Positions 6,282-14,377 of a stretch of 63,424 nt of DNA are shown one piece after another (within the stretch, counting starts at the first letter, position 1; each line of letters begins with the position of its first letter). The position numbers and the translations under genes were made by a program. Under the pieces are notes generated by a model, which was not told the DNA's origin, ran no database searches, and saw only the letters and a list, made by a program, of their open reading frames with translations. This stretch comes from a virus. The stretch spans positions 1-63,424 of the IMG/VR virus record IMGVR_UViG_3300013093_000002, one strand, 5' to 3'.

Positions 6282-8852
6282 ATGGCAAATATAGATAAAG
6301 GTTTATACCAAGCACCTCAAGGTTTAGAACAATTAGCACAAGGTCAACCTGATATTGAAATCGAGGTTGTAGATCCAGAAGCAGTGCACATCGGCATTGA
6401 CGGAATGGAAATTGATATTGGACGTCAACAAGAAACGTCTGAAGACTTTAATGATAACTTAGCTGAACATCTTGACGAAGGTGTATTAGAAGAATTATCA
6501 GGTGATTTACTCGGTGAATACGAAGCAGATATCTCAGCTCGTAAAGATTGGCTAGATACTTACGTAGATGGACTTGAACTACTTGGTATGAAAGTAGAAG
6601 ATAGAACAGAACCATGGCCAGGTGCATGCAATGTGTACCATCCGTTAATGACTGAGGCATTAGTTAAATTCCAAGCAGAGACTATGATGGAAACGTTTCC
6701 AGCGGCAGGTCCTGTAAAGACAAAGATTGTAGGTAAAGATACCCCAGAAAAAGAAGATGCGGCAGAACGTGTTAAAGAAGATATGAACTATCAGTTAACC
6801 GAGAAGATGCCAGAGTACAGACCTGAACATGAACGTATGTTATGGGGACTAGGGTTAGCAGGTAATGCGTTCAAGAAAATTTATTTTGATCCATCATTGG
6901 ATCGTCAAGCAGCTGTGTTTATTCCAGCAGAAGATATCGTCGTTCCATATGGCGCGTCTAATTTAGAAACAGCAGAACGTGTAACACATAGAATGCGTAA
7001 GACTAAGAATGAGTTACGTAAACTTATGGTTGCTGGGTTCTATCGTGATATTGACTTAGGTGAACCTGCAAACGATATTGATGAAGTTGAGAAAAAGATT
7101 GCAGAGAAGATGGGATTCAATGCGTCTAACGATGACCGATACCAAATCTTAGAGATGCATGTTAACCTAGACTTAGAAGGTTTTGAAGATGTAGACAAAG
7201 ACGGACATCCAACGGGTATTGCACTACCATACGTAGTGACAATTGAAAAAGGTACAGGCGCTATATTATCTATTCGTCGTAACTGGGACCCTGAAGATGA
7301 GATGATGTTAAAACGTCAACACTTCGTCCATTATGGTTACATACCAGGTTTTGGCTTTTATTGTTTTGGTTTAATCCACTTAATCGGAGCATTTGCTAAG
7401 TCAGGTACAATGATACTTCGTCAGTTAGTAGATGCAGGTACACTAAGTAATTTACCTGGTGGTCTCAAGTCACGTGGGCTACGAATTAAAGGCGATGATA
7501 CACCTATTGCTCCAGGTGAGTTTAGGGATGTGGATGTGCCAAGTGGTTCTATCAGAGATAACATCTTACCTCTTCCATACAAAGAACCAAGTCAAGTATT
7601 AAGTATGTTAATGAACCAAATCATTGACGAAGGTAGACGGTTTGCAAGTGCAGCTGATTTACAAGTATCCGATATGTCAGCAAACTCTCCAGTAGGTACA
7701 ACACTAGCAATTCTAGAACGTACTTTAAAAGTGATGAGCGCTGTTCAAGCTCGTATTCACTATGCTATGAAACAAGAGTTTAAATTACTTGCAGGCATTA
7801 TCCGTGATTATACGCCTAGAGAATATAGCTATGATCCTGATGTAGGAGATAGAAAAGCTAAACAATCAGATTACGACTGTGTAGAAGTTATACCTGTATC
7901 TGATCCAAACGCTGCAACAATGTCACAGAAAGTAGTTCAATATCAAGCGGTCATGCAAATGGCACAAGCAAATCCACAAATCTATGATATGGTCGAACTC
8001 AATAAGCAAATGTTAGAAGTGTTGGGCGTTAAGAATATTGGTAAACTTATTCCTGCAGCGGATGAACAACTACCGCACGATCCTGTATCTGAGAACATGG
8101 CTATATTTAATTTAAAACCAGTTAAGGCATTTATATACCAAGACCATCAAGCTCATATTCAAGTGCACCAAGCTGCAATGCAAGATCCTATCATTATGCA
8201 ATCACTTGGTCAAAACCCACAGGCACAAGCAATGATGGCAGCAGCACAAGCTCATATTGCAGAACATATTGGCTTTGAATATAGAAAACAAATTGAACAA
8301 CAGTTAGGTGTAGGACTTCCAGCTCCTGATAAGAAATTATCTCCTGATGAAGAAGTTCAGTTATCTCAACTCATATCTAAAGCGGCTTCACAGTTATTAC
8401 AAAATAACCAAGCACAACAACAGCAACAACAAGCTCAGCAACAAGCTCAAGATCCGTTGATTCAAATGCAACAACAAGAACTTCAAATTAAGCAACAAGA
8501 AGTTCAAATCAAGGCTCAACAAGTTCAAGCTCAAATTCAGATGGAACAACAAAAACTCCAAACTGAAATCCAACATGAACAACAAAAAATTGAGTTAGAG
8601 AAAATGAAATTAACTTCTCAAGAGAAAATTGCTGGTGCTACATTAGGCGCTAAGGTTGTTATGGATAATAAGAAAACTGACACTCAAGTAGCTATGGACC
8701 AAGCTAAGATTAAAACTCAAATGTTACATGAAGGTATGAAGTTTGGTGCTGAGCAAGTACATAAAAATACTGAGCATCAGTTATCTTTAGCACAAATGAA
8801 ACATGAAAAGGAAATCCAAGATAGTATAAATAAACAACAACCTAAGGAGTAA
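6282..8852 (+). CDS. Portal protein
   Basis: An 856-residue protein forming the dodecameric DNA gate of the head. Order of genes (terminase, portal, scaffold, capsid) and size support the call. The core (about 80-620) contains the TEPWPGACNVYHPL segment and the helical stretch before SAADLQVSDMS. From about residue 690 the protein is a long Gln-rich coiled coil (QQQ runs, then EIQHEQQKIELEKMK), unusually large for a portal. Such C-terminal barrels project into the capsid in P22-like phages; that comparison is inference. Confidence 0.88.
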   Translation: MANIDKGLYQAPQGLEQLAQGQPDIEIEVVDPEAVHIGIDGMEIDIGRQQETSEDFNDNLAEHLDEGVLEELSGDLLGEYEADISARKDWLDTYVDGLELLGMKVEDRTEPWPGACNVYHPLMTEALVKFQAETMMETFPAAGPVKTKIVGKDTPEKEDAAERVKEDMNYQLTEKMPEYRPEHERMLWGLGLAGNAFKKIYFDPSLDRQAAVFIPAEDIVVPYGASNLETAERVTHRMRKTKNELRKLMVAGFYRDIDLGEPANDIDEVEKKIAEKMGFNASNDDRYQILEMHVNLDLEGFEDVDKDGHPTGIALPYVVTIEKGTGAILSIRRNWDPEDEMMLKRQHFVHYGYIPGFGFYCFGLIHLIGAFAKSGTMILRQLVDAGTLSNLPGGLKSRGLRIKGDDTPIAPGEFRDVDVPSGSIRDNILPLPYKEPSQVLSMLMNQIIDEGRRFASAADLQVSDMSANSPVGTTLAILERTLKVMSAVQARIHYAMKQEFKLLAGIIRDYTPREYSYDPDVGDRKAKQSDYDCVEVIPVSDPNAATMSQKVVQYQAVMQMAQANPQIYDMVELNKQMLEVLGVKNIGKLIPAADEQLPHDPVSENMAIFNLKPVKAFIYQDHQAHIQVHQAAMQDPIIMQSLGQNPQAQAMMAAAQAHIAEHIGFEYRKQIEQQLGVGLPAPDKKLSPDEEVQLSQLISKAASQLLQNNQAQQQQQQAQQQAQDPLIQMQQQELQIKQQEVQIKAQQVQAQIQMEQQKLQTEIQHEQQKIELEKMKLTSQEKIAGATLGAKVVMDNKKTDTQVAMDQAKIKTQMLHEGMKFGAEQVHKNTEHQLSLAQMKHEKEIQDSINKQQPKE

Positions 8853-8855
8853 TAA

Positions 8856-9047
8856 ATGGATCAAACGCTTCAACTATTAATGTCTCAGATAGAAGAACGA
8901 CGCAAACAGATGTTAGAAGGAATTGGGGACGGAGCTGCAAAAGATTTTGCTTCGTACCAACATGCATGTGGGTATATTCGAGGTCTACTCACTGTACAAG
9001 GGTTAATTGCAGATCTCGCACAAAGAATGGAGACATTTGATGAATGA
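8856..9047 (+). CDS. Small hypothetical protein in head operon
   Basis: A 63-residue, mostly helical protein (MDQTLQLLMSQIEERRKQML at the N-terminus). It is widely spaced in charge like a small coiled coil and is translated 3 bases after the portal gene. Function unknown; a head-assembly accessory is possible from position. Confidence 0.65.
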   Translation: MDQTLQLLMSQIEERRKQMLEGIGDGAAKDFASYQHACGYIRGLLTVQGLIADLAQRMETFDE

Positions 9048-9492
9048 TAACGTGCTTACGTTAAATCAAGGGTTAATTGGTCCAGATGGCCGACCCCTTG
9101 CAGTACCAAAGATTGATGCAGCACCAGCACCAGAAGATATACCAATTGAAGAAAGAGGTTTACAACTTCCTATTCCAAAAGGTTATAGACTTTTATGTGC
9201 TATTCCAGAAGCATCAGACTTTTTAGGAAAATCAGGTTTAATTAAATCAGAAGCTACTAAGAAGGTGGAAGAAAACTCTACTGTTGTTTTATTTGTATTA
9301 GCAGTAGGTGACATGGCTTATAAGGATGAAACAAGATTCCCTACAGGTCCATGGTGTAAAGAAGGTGACTTTATTTTGACACGTGCATATGCAGGTACAA
9401 GATTTATGATCCACGGAAGAGAATTTAGAATCATTAACGATGATACCGTTGAGGGTGTAGTTTTAGATCCTCGTGGTTACACACGCGCATAG
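9040..9492 (+). CDS. GroES-like co-chaperonin
   Basis: A 150-residue protein. Residues about 45-148 match the Cpn10 layout: a GYRLLCAIPE first strand, a KSGLI mobile-loop region, VLAVG, then KEGDFILTRAYAGTRFMIHG and a final INDDTVEGVVL strand. The N-terminal 40 residues are Pro-rich and extra to host GroES. Phage co-chaperonins (T4 gp31 is the known case) replace GroES to fold the capsid protein in GroEL, and the location ahead of scaffold and capsid fits. ATG 9040, overlapping the previous stop by 8 bases, gives a better start than 9007. Confidence 0.8.
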   Translation: MNDNVLTLNQGLIGPDGRPLAVPKIDAAPAPEDIPIEERGLQLPIPKGYRLLCAIPEASDFLGKSGLIKSEATKKVEENSTVVLFVLAVGDMAYKDETRFPTGPWCKEGDFILTRAYAGTRFMIHGREFRIINDDTVEGVVLDPRGYTRA

Positions 9493-9501
9493 GAGAAACA
9501 T

Positions 9502-10500
9502 ATGGCAGAGCAAAAAGATGGAGATATTGTATTTGAGATTCCAGAAGAATTGGAAGATAATCAAGTGCAAATCCAAGACAAAGACGAAGTCGTAAATGTT
9601 AATGTTAAGGAAAAAGCTAAAGAAGTTGATATCGAGATAGAGGATGATACGCCTCCACAAGATAGAAACCGTGAACCTTTACCTAAAGAAATTGTAGATG
9701 AGCTAGAACAAGATGACTTATCAGAATACTCTGAAAGAGTTAGAGAAAGAATGGCTCAACTTAAAAAAGGTTATCACGATGAACGTAGAATTAAAGAAGC
9801 TGCAGAACGTGAAAGAGAAGAAGCTTTACGCTTTGCTCAACAAATAGCAGCTGAGAACAAAAGACTTAAAACTACTTTAAGTTCTGGTGAAGAAACTTAT
9901 ATTAAAACTATAGCTTCTGCACTACAACAACAACTAGAAGTAGCTAAACAAGACTATCGTAATGCTTATAATGCAGGTGAAGCAGATAAGATCATTGAAG
10001 CCCAAACTAAAATGAACGATGCTCAGTTTAGATTGTCTCAGGTTGAAAATTACCAACCTAAGTTTAAAAACACTTTACACGAGGACGATCCTAGTGTATA
10101 TTCACAATCATCACAGCCTCAAGTACAAAAACCAGACCAAAGAGCCTTAAGATGGCAAGATAACAATAAATGGTTTGGATCAGATGAGGAAATGACTAGT
10201 TTAGCTTTGGGGCTGCATGAAAAACTAGTTAGGTCAGGCGTTGACCCTACATCTGATGAATATTACCGTCGTATAGATAGTACGATGCGCAAAAGATTCC
10301 CAGAATACTGGGATGACTCATCGCTGGAACAGGAAACACCTGCCCCGCGCACATCTAAACCTTCAACTGTAGTTGCTCCGGCTACGCGCTCAACCGCGCC
10401 TAAAAAAATCAAGATTACAAAAACTGCTGCTGCTTTAGCACGCAAACTTGGTATTTCGCCTGAACAATATGCTCTTGAAACTTTAAAATTGGAGAATTAA
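9502..10500 (+). CDS. Scaffolding protein
   Basis: A 332-residue, highly charged protein with an acidic N-terminus (residues 1-75), a long coiled coil (about 80-185) and a basic C-terminal end (PKKIKITKTAAALARKLG). Acidic-helical composition and a position between portal and capsid are typical of scaffolds that guide prohead assembly and then leave. No separate prohead protease is seen. Confidence 0.75.
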   Translation: MAEQKDGDIVFEIPEELEDNQVQIQDKDEVVNVNVKEKAKEVDIEIEDDTPPQDRNREPLPKEIVDELEQDDLSEYSERVRERMAQLKKGYHDERRIKEAAEREREEALRFAQQIAAENKRLKTTLSSGEETYIKTIASALQQQLEVAKQDYRNAYNAGEADKIIEAQTKMNDAQFRLSQVENYQPKFKNTLHEDDPSVYSQSSQPQVQKPDQRALRWQDNNKWFGSDEEMTSLALGLHEKLVRSGVDPTSDEYYRRIDSTMRKRFPEYWDDSSLEQETPAPRTSKPSTVVAPATRSTAPKKIKITKTAAALARKLGISPEQYALETLKLEN

Positions 10501-10501
10501 T

Positions 10502-10951
10502 ATGGAAACAACAAGATTAGACCGTGAATTAGACACTCGTAAAGAATTTCAACGAGCAGAACAATGGCAACCTACTGCAACTTTACCAGAACCAAAGAAA
10601 CAACCTGGTTGGGAATACAGATGGATTAGAACAAGCCTACTTAATCAACAAGACTCCATAAACGTCTCCAATAGTATGCGTGAAGGTTGGGAACCTGTAA
10701 AAGCAAGTGACCATCCTGAAATGAAGTTTATACCAGACCCTAATTCAAGATTTAAAGACAGTATTGAAATTGGTGGTTTGTTATTATGTAAGATCCCAGA
10801 AGAGTTTATTGCACAACGTAGAGCTTATTATGACAACATGACTAAGTCTCAAACTCAAGCCGTTGACAATAACTTCTTAAAAGAAAATGATGCTCGTATG
10901 CCTGTATTTTCAGACAAAAAAAGTACGACTTCATTTGGTAAAGGTAAGTAA
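10502..10951 (+). CDS. Conserved head-region hypothetical protein
   Basis: A 149-residue protein 2 bases after the scaffold gene. It contains WEYRWIRTSLLNQQD (about residues 37-51) and ends in a Lys/Gly tail (TTSFGKGK). It is common between scaffold and capsid genes of aquatic phages in my recollection, but without a known function. Confidence 0.7.
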   Translation: METTRLDRELDTRKEFQRAEQWQPTATLPEPKKQPGWEYRWIRTSLLNQQDSINVSNSMREGWEPVKASDHPEMKFIPDPNSRFKDSIEIGGLLLCKIPEEFIAQRRAYYDNMTKSQTQAVDNNFLKENDARMPVFSDKKSTTSFGKGK

Positions 10952-10977
10952 TTTATTAATTATTAAGGAGAAATATT

Positions 10978-11574
10978 ATGGCATCAGTTGCTGCCCCATA
11001 CGGTCTCCGTCCTGTTAACTTAATCGGTGGTCAAGTATTTGCGGGTTCTACTCGTCAAATCGCGATTGCTTCAGGATATGCGACCAACATTTTTTACGGT
11101 GACATCGTAGCTGTTAACAGCTCAGGCGTTGTTGTAAAAGTAACAACATTAGGTACTGCTGCTTCCCAATTCGGAAACGGTGTTATCGGCGTATTTTTAG
11201 GTTGTACTTATACAGATCCTAACTTAAAATACAAAGTAAACAAACAATACTGGCCTACTGGTACAGTTGCATCAGATGCACAAGCATACATTTGTGATGA
11301 TCCAGACACAGTATTCCAAGCACAAGCTAACGGTTCTGTTGCTCAAACAGCTTTAGGTAACAACATTGGTGTTGTACAAACTGCTGGTTCTACAACTACT
11401 GGTGATTCAGCTATCGCTTTAGATACAACAACAATCAATACAACTAGCACTATCGGTTTACGTATTGTTGACTTTGTGAATGGTCCATTTTCATCAGTTG
11501 GTGATGCATACACTGATGTCCTCGTTAAATTTAATTTCGGACAGCATTCATATTACAATGCTACCGGTGTATAA
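10978..11574 (+). CDS. Putative capsid decoration or minor head protein
   Basis: A 198-residue beta-rich protein starting MASVAAPYGLRPVN with Gly/Thr/Ala-rich composition and no charged clusters. It lies directly upstream of the major capsid gene with a good ribosome site (AAGGAG), the usual place of decoration proteins that cement the lattice. The assignment rests on context. Confidence 0.65.
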   Translation: MASVAAPYGLRPVNLIGGQVFAGSTRQIAIASGYATNIFYGDIVAVNSSGVVVKVTTLGTAASQFGNGVIGVFLGCTYTDPNLKYKVNKQYWPTGTVASDAQAYICDDPDTVFQAQANGSVAQTALGNNIGVVQTAGSTTTGDSAIALDTTTINTTSTIGLRIVDFVNGPFSSVGDAYTDVLVKFNFGQHSYYNATGV

Positions 11575-11586
11575 GGAGAATAACAC

Positions 11587-12498
11587 ATGGCTATTTCACG
11601 CGCTCAACTATTAAAAGAATTGCTCCCAGGACTTAACGCGCTATTCGGTCTCGAATATAAACGTTACGGCGAAGAGCACAAAGAAATCTACGAAACTGAA
11701 GCTTCAGAACGTAGCTTTGAAGAAGAAACAAAACTATCAGGTTTCTCAGCAGCACCTGTTAAAAACGAAGGCAATGCTATCGCTTATGACAATGCTCAAG
11801 AAGCTTGGACAGCTCGCTATGTTCACAACACAATCGCTTTAGGCTTCAGCTTAACTGAAGAAGCTATCGAAGATAACTTGTATGACACTTTATCTGCACG
11901 ATACACTAAAGCTCTTGCTCGTGGTATGGCATATTCAAAACAAGTATTTGCAGCTAACGTATTAAACAACGGCTTCAACACTGGCGGTAATTATAACGGT
12001 GGTGATGGTGTTTCATTATTTAATACTGCTCACCCACTTGTTTCTGGCGGTACAAACAGCAACACATCATCAACTTCAGCAGACTTAAATGAAACTTCAC
12101 TTGAGTCAGCAGTTATTCAAATCGCTGCATGGACTGATGAACGTGGTCTTTTGATCGCTGCTAAACCTCGTAAATTAGTTGTTCCACCTAACTTAATGTT
12201 CGTTGCAACTCGCTTGCTCGAAACAGAGTTAAGAGTTGGTACAGCTGATAACGATATCAATGCTATCAAGAATAATGGTTCAATCCCAGAAGGTTACACA
12301 GTTAACCACTTCTTGACAAACAACTTAGCATGGTTCTTAACAACAGATGTGCCTAATGGTCTCAAACACTTTGTTCGTACACCATTAACAACATCTATGG
12401 ATGGCGACTTCGACACAGGTAACGTACGTTACAAAGCTCGTGAACGTTATTCATTCGGTTGGTCAGATCCTCTCGGTATCTACGGTTCACAAGGATAA
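11587..12498 (+). CDS. Major capsid protein (Mu gpT-like)
   Basis: A 303-residue HK97-fold candidate. The N-terminus (ISRAQLLKELLPGLNALFGL) and the ALGFSLTEEAIEDN and FNTAHPLV segments match the gpT-like family of major head subunits. Strong ribosome site (AAGGAG) and a strong terminator right after it fit very high expression. No N-terminal delta domain is visible, consistent with a separate scaffold. Confidence 0.9.
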   Translation: MAISRAQLLKELLPGLNALFGLEYKRYGEEHKEIYETEASERSFEEETKLSGFSAAPVKNEGNAIAYDNAQEAWTARYVHNTIALGFSLTEEAIEDNLYDTLSARYTKALARGMAYSKQVFAANVLNNGFNTGGNYNGGDGVSLFNTAHPLVSGGTNSNTSSTSADLNETSLESAVIQIAAWTDERGLLIAAKPRKLVVPPNLMFVATRLLETELRVGTADNDINAIKNNGSIPEGYTVNHFLTNNLAWFLTTDVPNGLKHFVRTPLTTSMDGDFDTGNVRYKARERYSFGWSDPLGIYGSQG

Positions 12499-12513
12499 TA
12501 TCCTTGTTCTTGG

Positions 12514-12538
12514 AAAACCCAGTTTCGGCTGGGTTTTT
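12514..12538 (+). terminator. Intrinsic terminator after the major capsid gene
   Basis: A 9-bp stem AAAACCCAG/CTGGGTTTT with a 6-base loop, followed by a short T tract. It would end the head operon. Confidence 0.92.
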
Positions 12539-12587
12539 CTTTATCTAAACTTAATGATTTTCTCTATCTTATATGTATATAAATGGG

Positions 12588-12655
12588 TATAATATAAACA
12601 TATACACAATAACGTGTATACAAAATAGCAAAATATAAACATATAGGAGAATATT
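12588..12655 (+). promoter_or_regulatory. pqqA promoter with dyad operator and repeated leader
   Basis: TATAAT lies at 12588-12593 without a clear -35 box. At the expected transcription start is a perfect 7-bp dyad TATACAC-N6-GTGTATA (12601-12620). A 14-base direct repeat AATATAAACATATA flanks it (12591-12604 and 12632-12645), and an AGGAGA ribosome site follows (12645-12650). The layout looks like a private, possibly regulated promoter. Confidence 0.65.
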
Positions 12656-12727
12656 ATGTGGACAACCCCATCAGCAACTGAAATGAGATTTGGTTTTGAA
12701 GTAACTATGTACGTAATGAATAAGTAG
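12656..12727 (+). CDS. pqqA: PqqA, peptide precursor of pyrroloquinoline quinone
   Basis: A 23-residue peptide beginning MWTTP and containing FGFEVTMY. It has the length and the E-x3-Y core of PqqA, with Glu15 and Tyr19 at the same positions as in the 23-residue Klebsiella peptide. In the known pathway PqqD binds PqqA, the radical SAM enzyme PqqE cross-links Glu and Tyr, proteolysis frees the pair, and PqqB and PqqC finish PQQ, the cofactor of methanol and other dehydrogenases. No other pqq gene is in this genome, so host enzymes must process it. It has its own promoter and ribosome site and lies between two terminators after the major capsid gene. It was probably acquired from a methylotrophic host; that is inference. 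Confidence 0.9.
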   Translation: MWTTPSATEMRFGFEVTMYVMNK

Positions 12728-12746
12728 TTAATACGTGCATTTATTA

Positions 12747-12768
12747 GGGGGCCTAGCGCCCCCTTTTT
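12747..12768 (+). terminator. Intrinsic terminator after pqqA
   Basis: Stem GGGGGC/GCCCCC (12747-12752 with 12758-12763), a 5-base loop and TTTTT. With the terminator at 12514-12538 it insulates pqqA as a single-gene transcript. Confidence 0.92.
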
Positions 12769-12784
12769 ATTATATAATTATCTT

Positions 12785-12842
12785 ATTCCGGGAATTCACC
12801 GGTTTATTAGACTGTCCCGGCAGACGCATATAAGACTAATAA
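12785..12842 (+). promoter_or_regulatory. Structured leader of gene 12871, pseudoknot-like
   Basis: CCGGGA (12788-12793) can pair with TCCCGG (12815-12820), and TTATTAG (12804-12810) with CTAATAA (12836-12842). The two stems interleave as in an H-type pseudoknot. The element fills the leader between the pqqA terminator and the next gene. A regulatory role is inferred only from structure. Confidence 0.4.
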
Positions 12843-12870
12843 GCTTAACTTTATATGAAGGAAAATTATC

Positions 12871-13350
12871 ATGGCAAGAACCGTATTCACCGGCCCATTA
12901 AAAGCTGGTACAAATCGTTATCCACAATACCAAAACGTAGGTACTGCAACATTATTTCAAGATGTAGTACTTAATGTAACTTCAGGTTTAACAAGCTCAC
13001 AAACACTATACATTCCAGCAGGTTGTCAAATCTTAGAAATTATCGTTGATACTACAGTTGCATATAATGCAGGTACATCAACAACAGTTACAATAGGTAA
13101 TCTATCAACTGCAGCTCAATATGCAGGTGGCGTATCAGCACAAACTACTGGTCGTGTTTACCCAACATTTACTGCAGCTCAATTAGCTAACTTACAATCT
13201 ACAACATCAGATGTATATGGCCCAACAAATATTGCTAGCTCAGCTATTGTATGTACAGCTACTTCAGTTGGTACACAACCTACAACAGGTCAAGTATACG
13301 TATCAATCTTATACTTACAAAACGATACTAACGCAGTTACATCTAACTAA
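12871..13350 (+). CDS. Putative virion structural protein
   Basis: A 159-residue Thr/Ser/Gly/Ala-rich, beta-strand-dominated protein with almost no charge after residue 25. It begins MARTVFTGPLKAGT and includes an IPAGCQILEIIVDTT strand typical of small capsid-surface proteins. It has its own structured leader and a terminator behind, so it is probably expressed at high level. The exact place in the virion is unknown. Confidence 0.65.
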   Translation: MARTVFTGPLKAGTNRYPQYQNVGTATLFQDVVLNVTSGLTSSQTLYIPAGCQILEIIVDTTVAYNAGTSTTVTIGNLSTAAQYAGGVSAQTTGRVYPTFTAAQLANLQSTTSDVYGPTNIASSAIVCTATSVGTQPTTGQVYVSILYLQNDTNAVTSN

Positions 13351-13357
13351 TTAGTCT

Positions 13358-13380
13358 AGGGGACTTCGGTCCCCTTTCTT
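13358..13380 (+). terminator. Intrinsic terminator with UUCG tetraloop
   Basis: Stem GGGGAC/GTCCCC around TTCG (13359-13374), flanked by an A-T pair and followed by TTTCTT. It follows gene 12871-13350. Confidence 0.85.
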
Positions 13381-13399
13381 AAACACAAGGAGATTAATT

Positions 13400-13909
13400 A
13401 TGACAATGCAATATGATGTAAAAAGCTCGCATGCTTCAGGCTCAGGCCAAATGGTATTAGGTAGAGCACGTTTAAAAAACTTAATTTATTTAGGTACAGG
13501 CACTGCAGGTAGTATTGATTTATATGATACTACGACTGCTCCTGTAACAACATCTACATATGCTAGATCAGGTAATACAGTTACAGTAACTTCTACAGCT
13601 CATGGCTTAACTACAGGTCAAGTTATTGGTATTACTTATGGTGTAGCTTCAGGTAATTCTGCAGTTGCAGGTAATTATCCAGTTACAGTTACAGGCGCTA
13701 ATACATTTACTATTACAGATATTGGTTCAGGTACTATTGCAGGCGGAACTGCATGTGCTTATACAACAGGTAAATGGTTAACAAGCTATAATACAGGTAC
13801 AAACGTAACCCCTTTCCAAGTTATTTTTGCAGGTGAAGGTGTATTAGCTTTAAACGGTATCTGGGTAGTAGTATCTAATATTAACTATCAAACAATTCAG
13901 TACGGTTAG
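13400..13909 (+). CDS. Putative virion structural protein with beta domain
   Basis: A 169-residue protein. Residues about 55-115 form a module of the type TVTVTSTAHGLTTGQVIGI ... NTFTI, similar to one inside the protein at 28237-30231. Such modules are often reported as FCCH-like beta domains in phage virion proteins. The remainder is beta-rich. A head or tail surface role is inferred. Confidence 0.6.
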   Translation: MTMQYDVKSSHASGSGQMVLGRARLKNLIYLGTGTAGSIDLYDTTTAPVTTSTYARSGNTVTVTSTAHGLTTGQVIGITYGVASGNSAVAGNYPVTVTGANTFTITDIGSGTIAGGTACAYTTGKWLTSYNTGTNVTPFQVIFAGEGVLALNGIWVVVSNINYQTIQYG

Positions 13910-13917
13910 GAATAAAA

Positions 13918-14109
13918 ATGCTACATAATATGGATCAACATACAAAAACAGCAGTAGATATAGCGTCAACAGTAACCGTTTTAGGAACAGTCATGAACCT
14001 TTTACCAGCAATTGCAGCTTTATGGACTATTATATGGACTACAATTCGTATTTATGAGACAAAAACAGTGCAAGATTTGTTAAAAAAATTAAAAAAACAT
14101 GGCAACTAA
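13918..14109 (+). CDS. Small membrane protein, holin-like
   Basis: A 63-residue protein with one or two hydrophobic segments (about residues 15-47, VTVLGTVMNLLPAIAALWTI) and a Lys-rich tail (LLKKLKKHGN). That architecture fits a holin or other inner-membrane phage protein, but it is far from the lysis cassette at 26.7-28.2 kb, where another holin candidate lies. Confidence 0.55.
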   Translation: MLHNMDQHTKTAVDIASTVTVLGTVMNLLPAIAALWTIIWTTIRIYETKTVQDLLKKLKKHGN

Positions 14110-14368
14110 GAGTAAAAAAGCTGGAGTTTCATTAGCTGTAGGTCGTGGTGAGAAATTACCAGTATCAAAAGGTGCTGGACTTACTGCAAAAGGTCGTGCA
14201 AAGTATAATAAAGCGACTGGATCACACTTAAAAGCTCCTCAACCACAAGGTGGACCGCGTAAAAAGTCATTTTGTGCAAGAATGAGTGGTATGCCAGGCC
14301 CTATGAAAGATGAAAAAGGCCGTCCTACTCGAAAAGCTGCATCACTAAAACGTTGGAACTGTAAATAA
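14099..14368 (+). CDS. Basic small protein, DUF6321-like
   Basis: An 89-residue, strongly basic protein with GAGLTAKGRAKYNKATGSHL (about 25-44) and RKKSFCARMSGM (54-65), a pattern I recognise as the DUF6321 type. Function unknown. Its start overlaps the membrane protein gene by 11 bases. It heads a run of basic Gly/Lys-rich small genes that may be DNA-bound or packaged proteins. Confidence 0.65.
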   Translation: MATKSKKAGVSLAVGRGEKLPVSKGAGLTAKGRAKYNKATGSHLKAPQPQGGPRKKSFCARMSGMPGPMKDEKGRPTRKAASLKRWNCK

Positions 14369-14377
14369 AGGGTAAAT

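Noticed and set aside
12401-12592. Plus-strand frame crossing the end of the capsid gene and the terminator
   Set aside because: It overlaps the capsid codons out of frame and reads through the terminator hairpin.
12785-12842. Known riboswitch class in the leader
   Set aside because: I can identify paired arms but no conserved aptamer core of any class I know.
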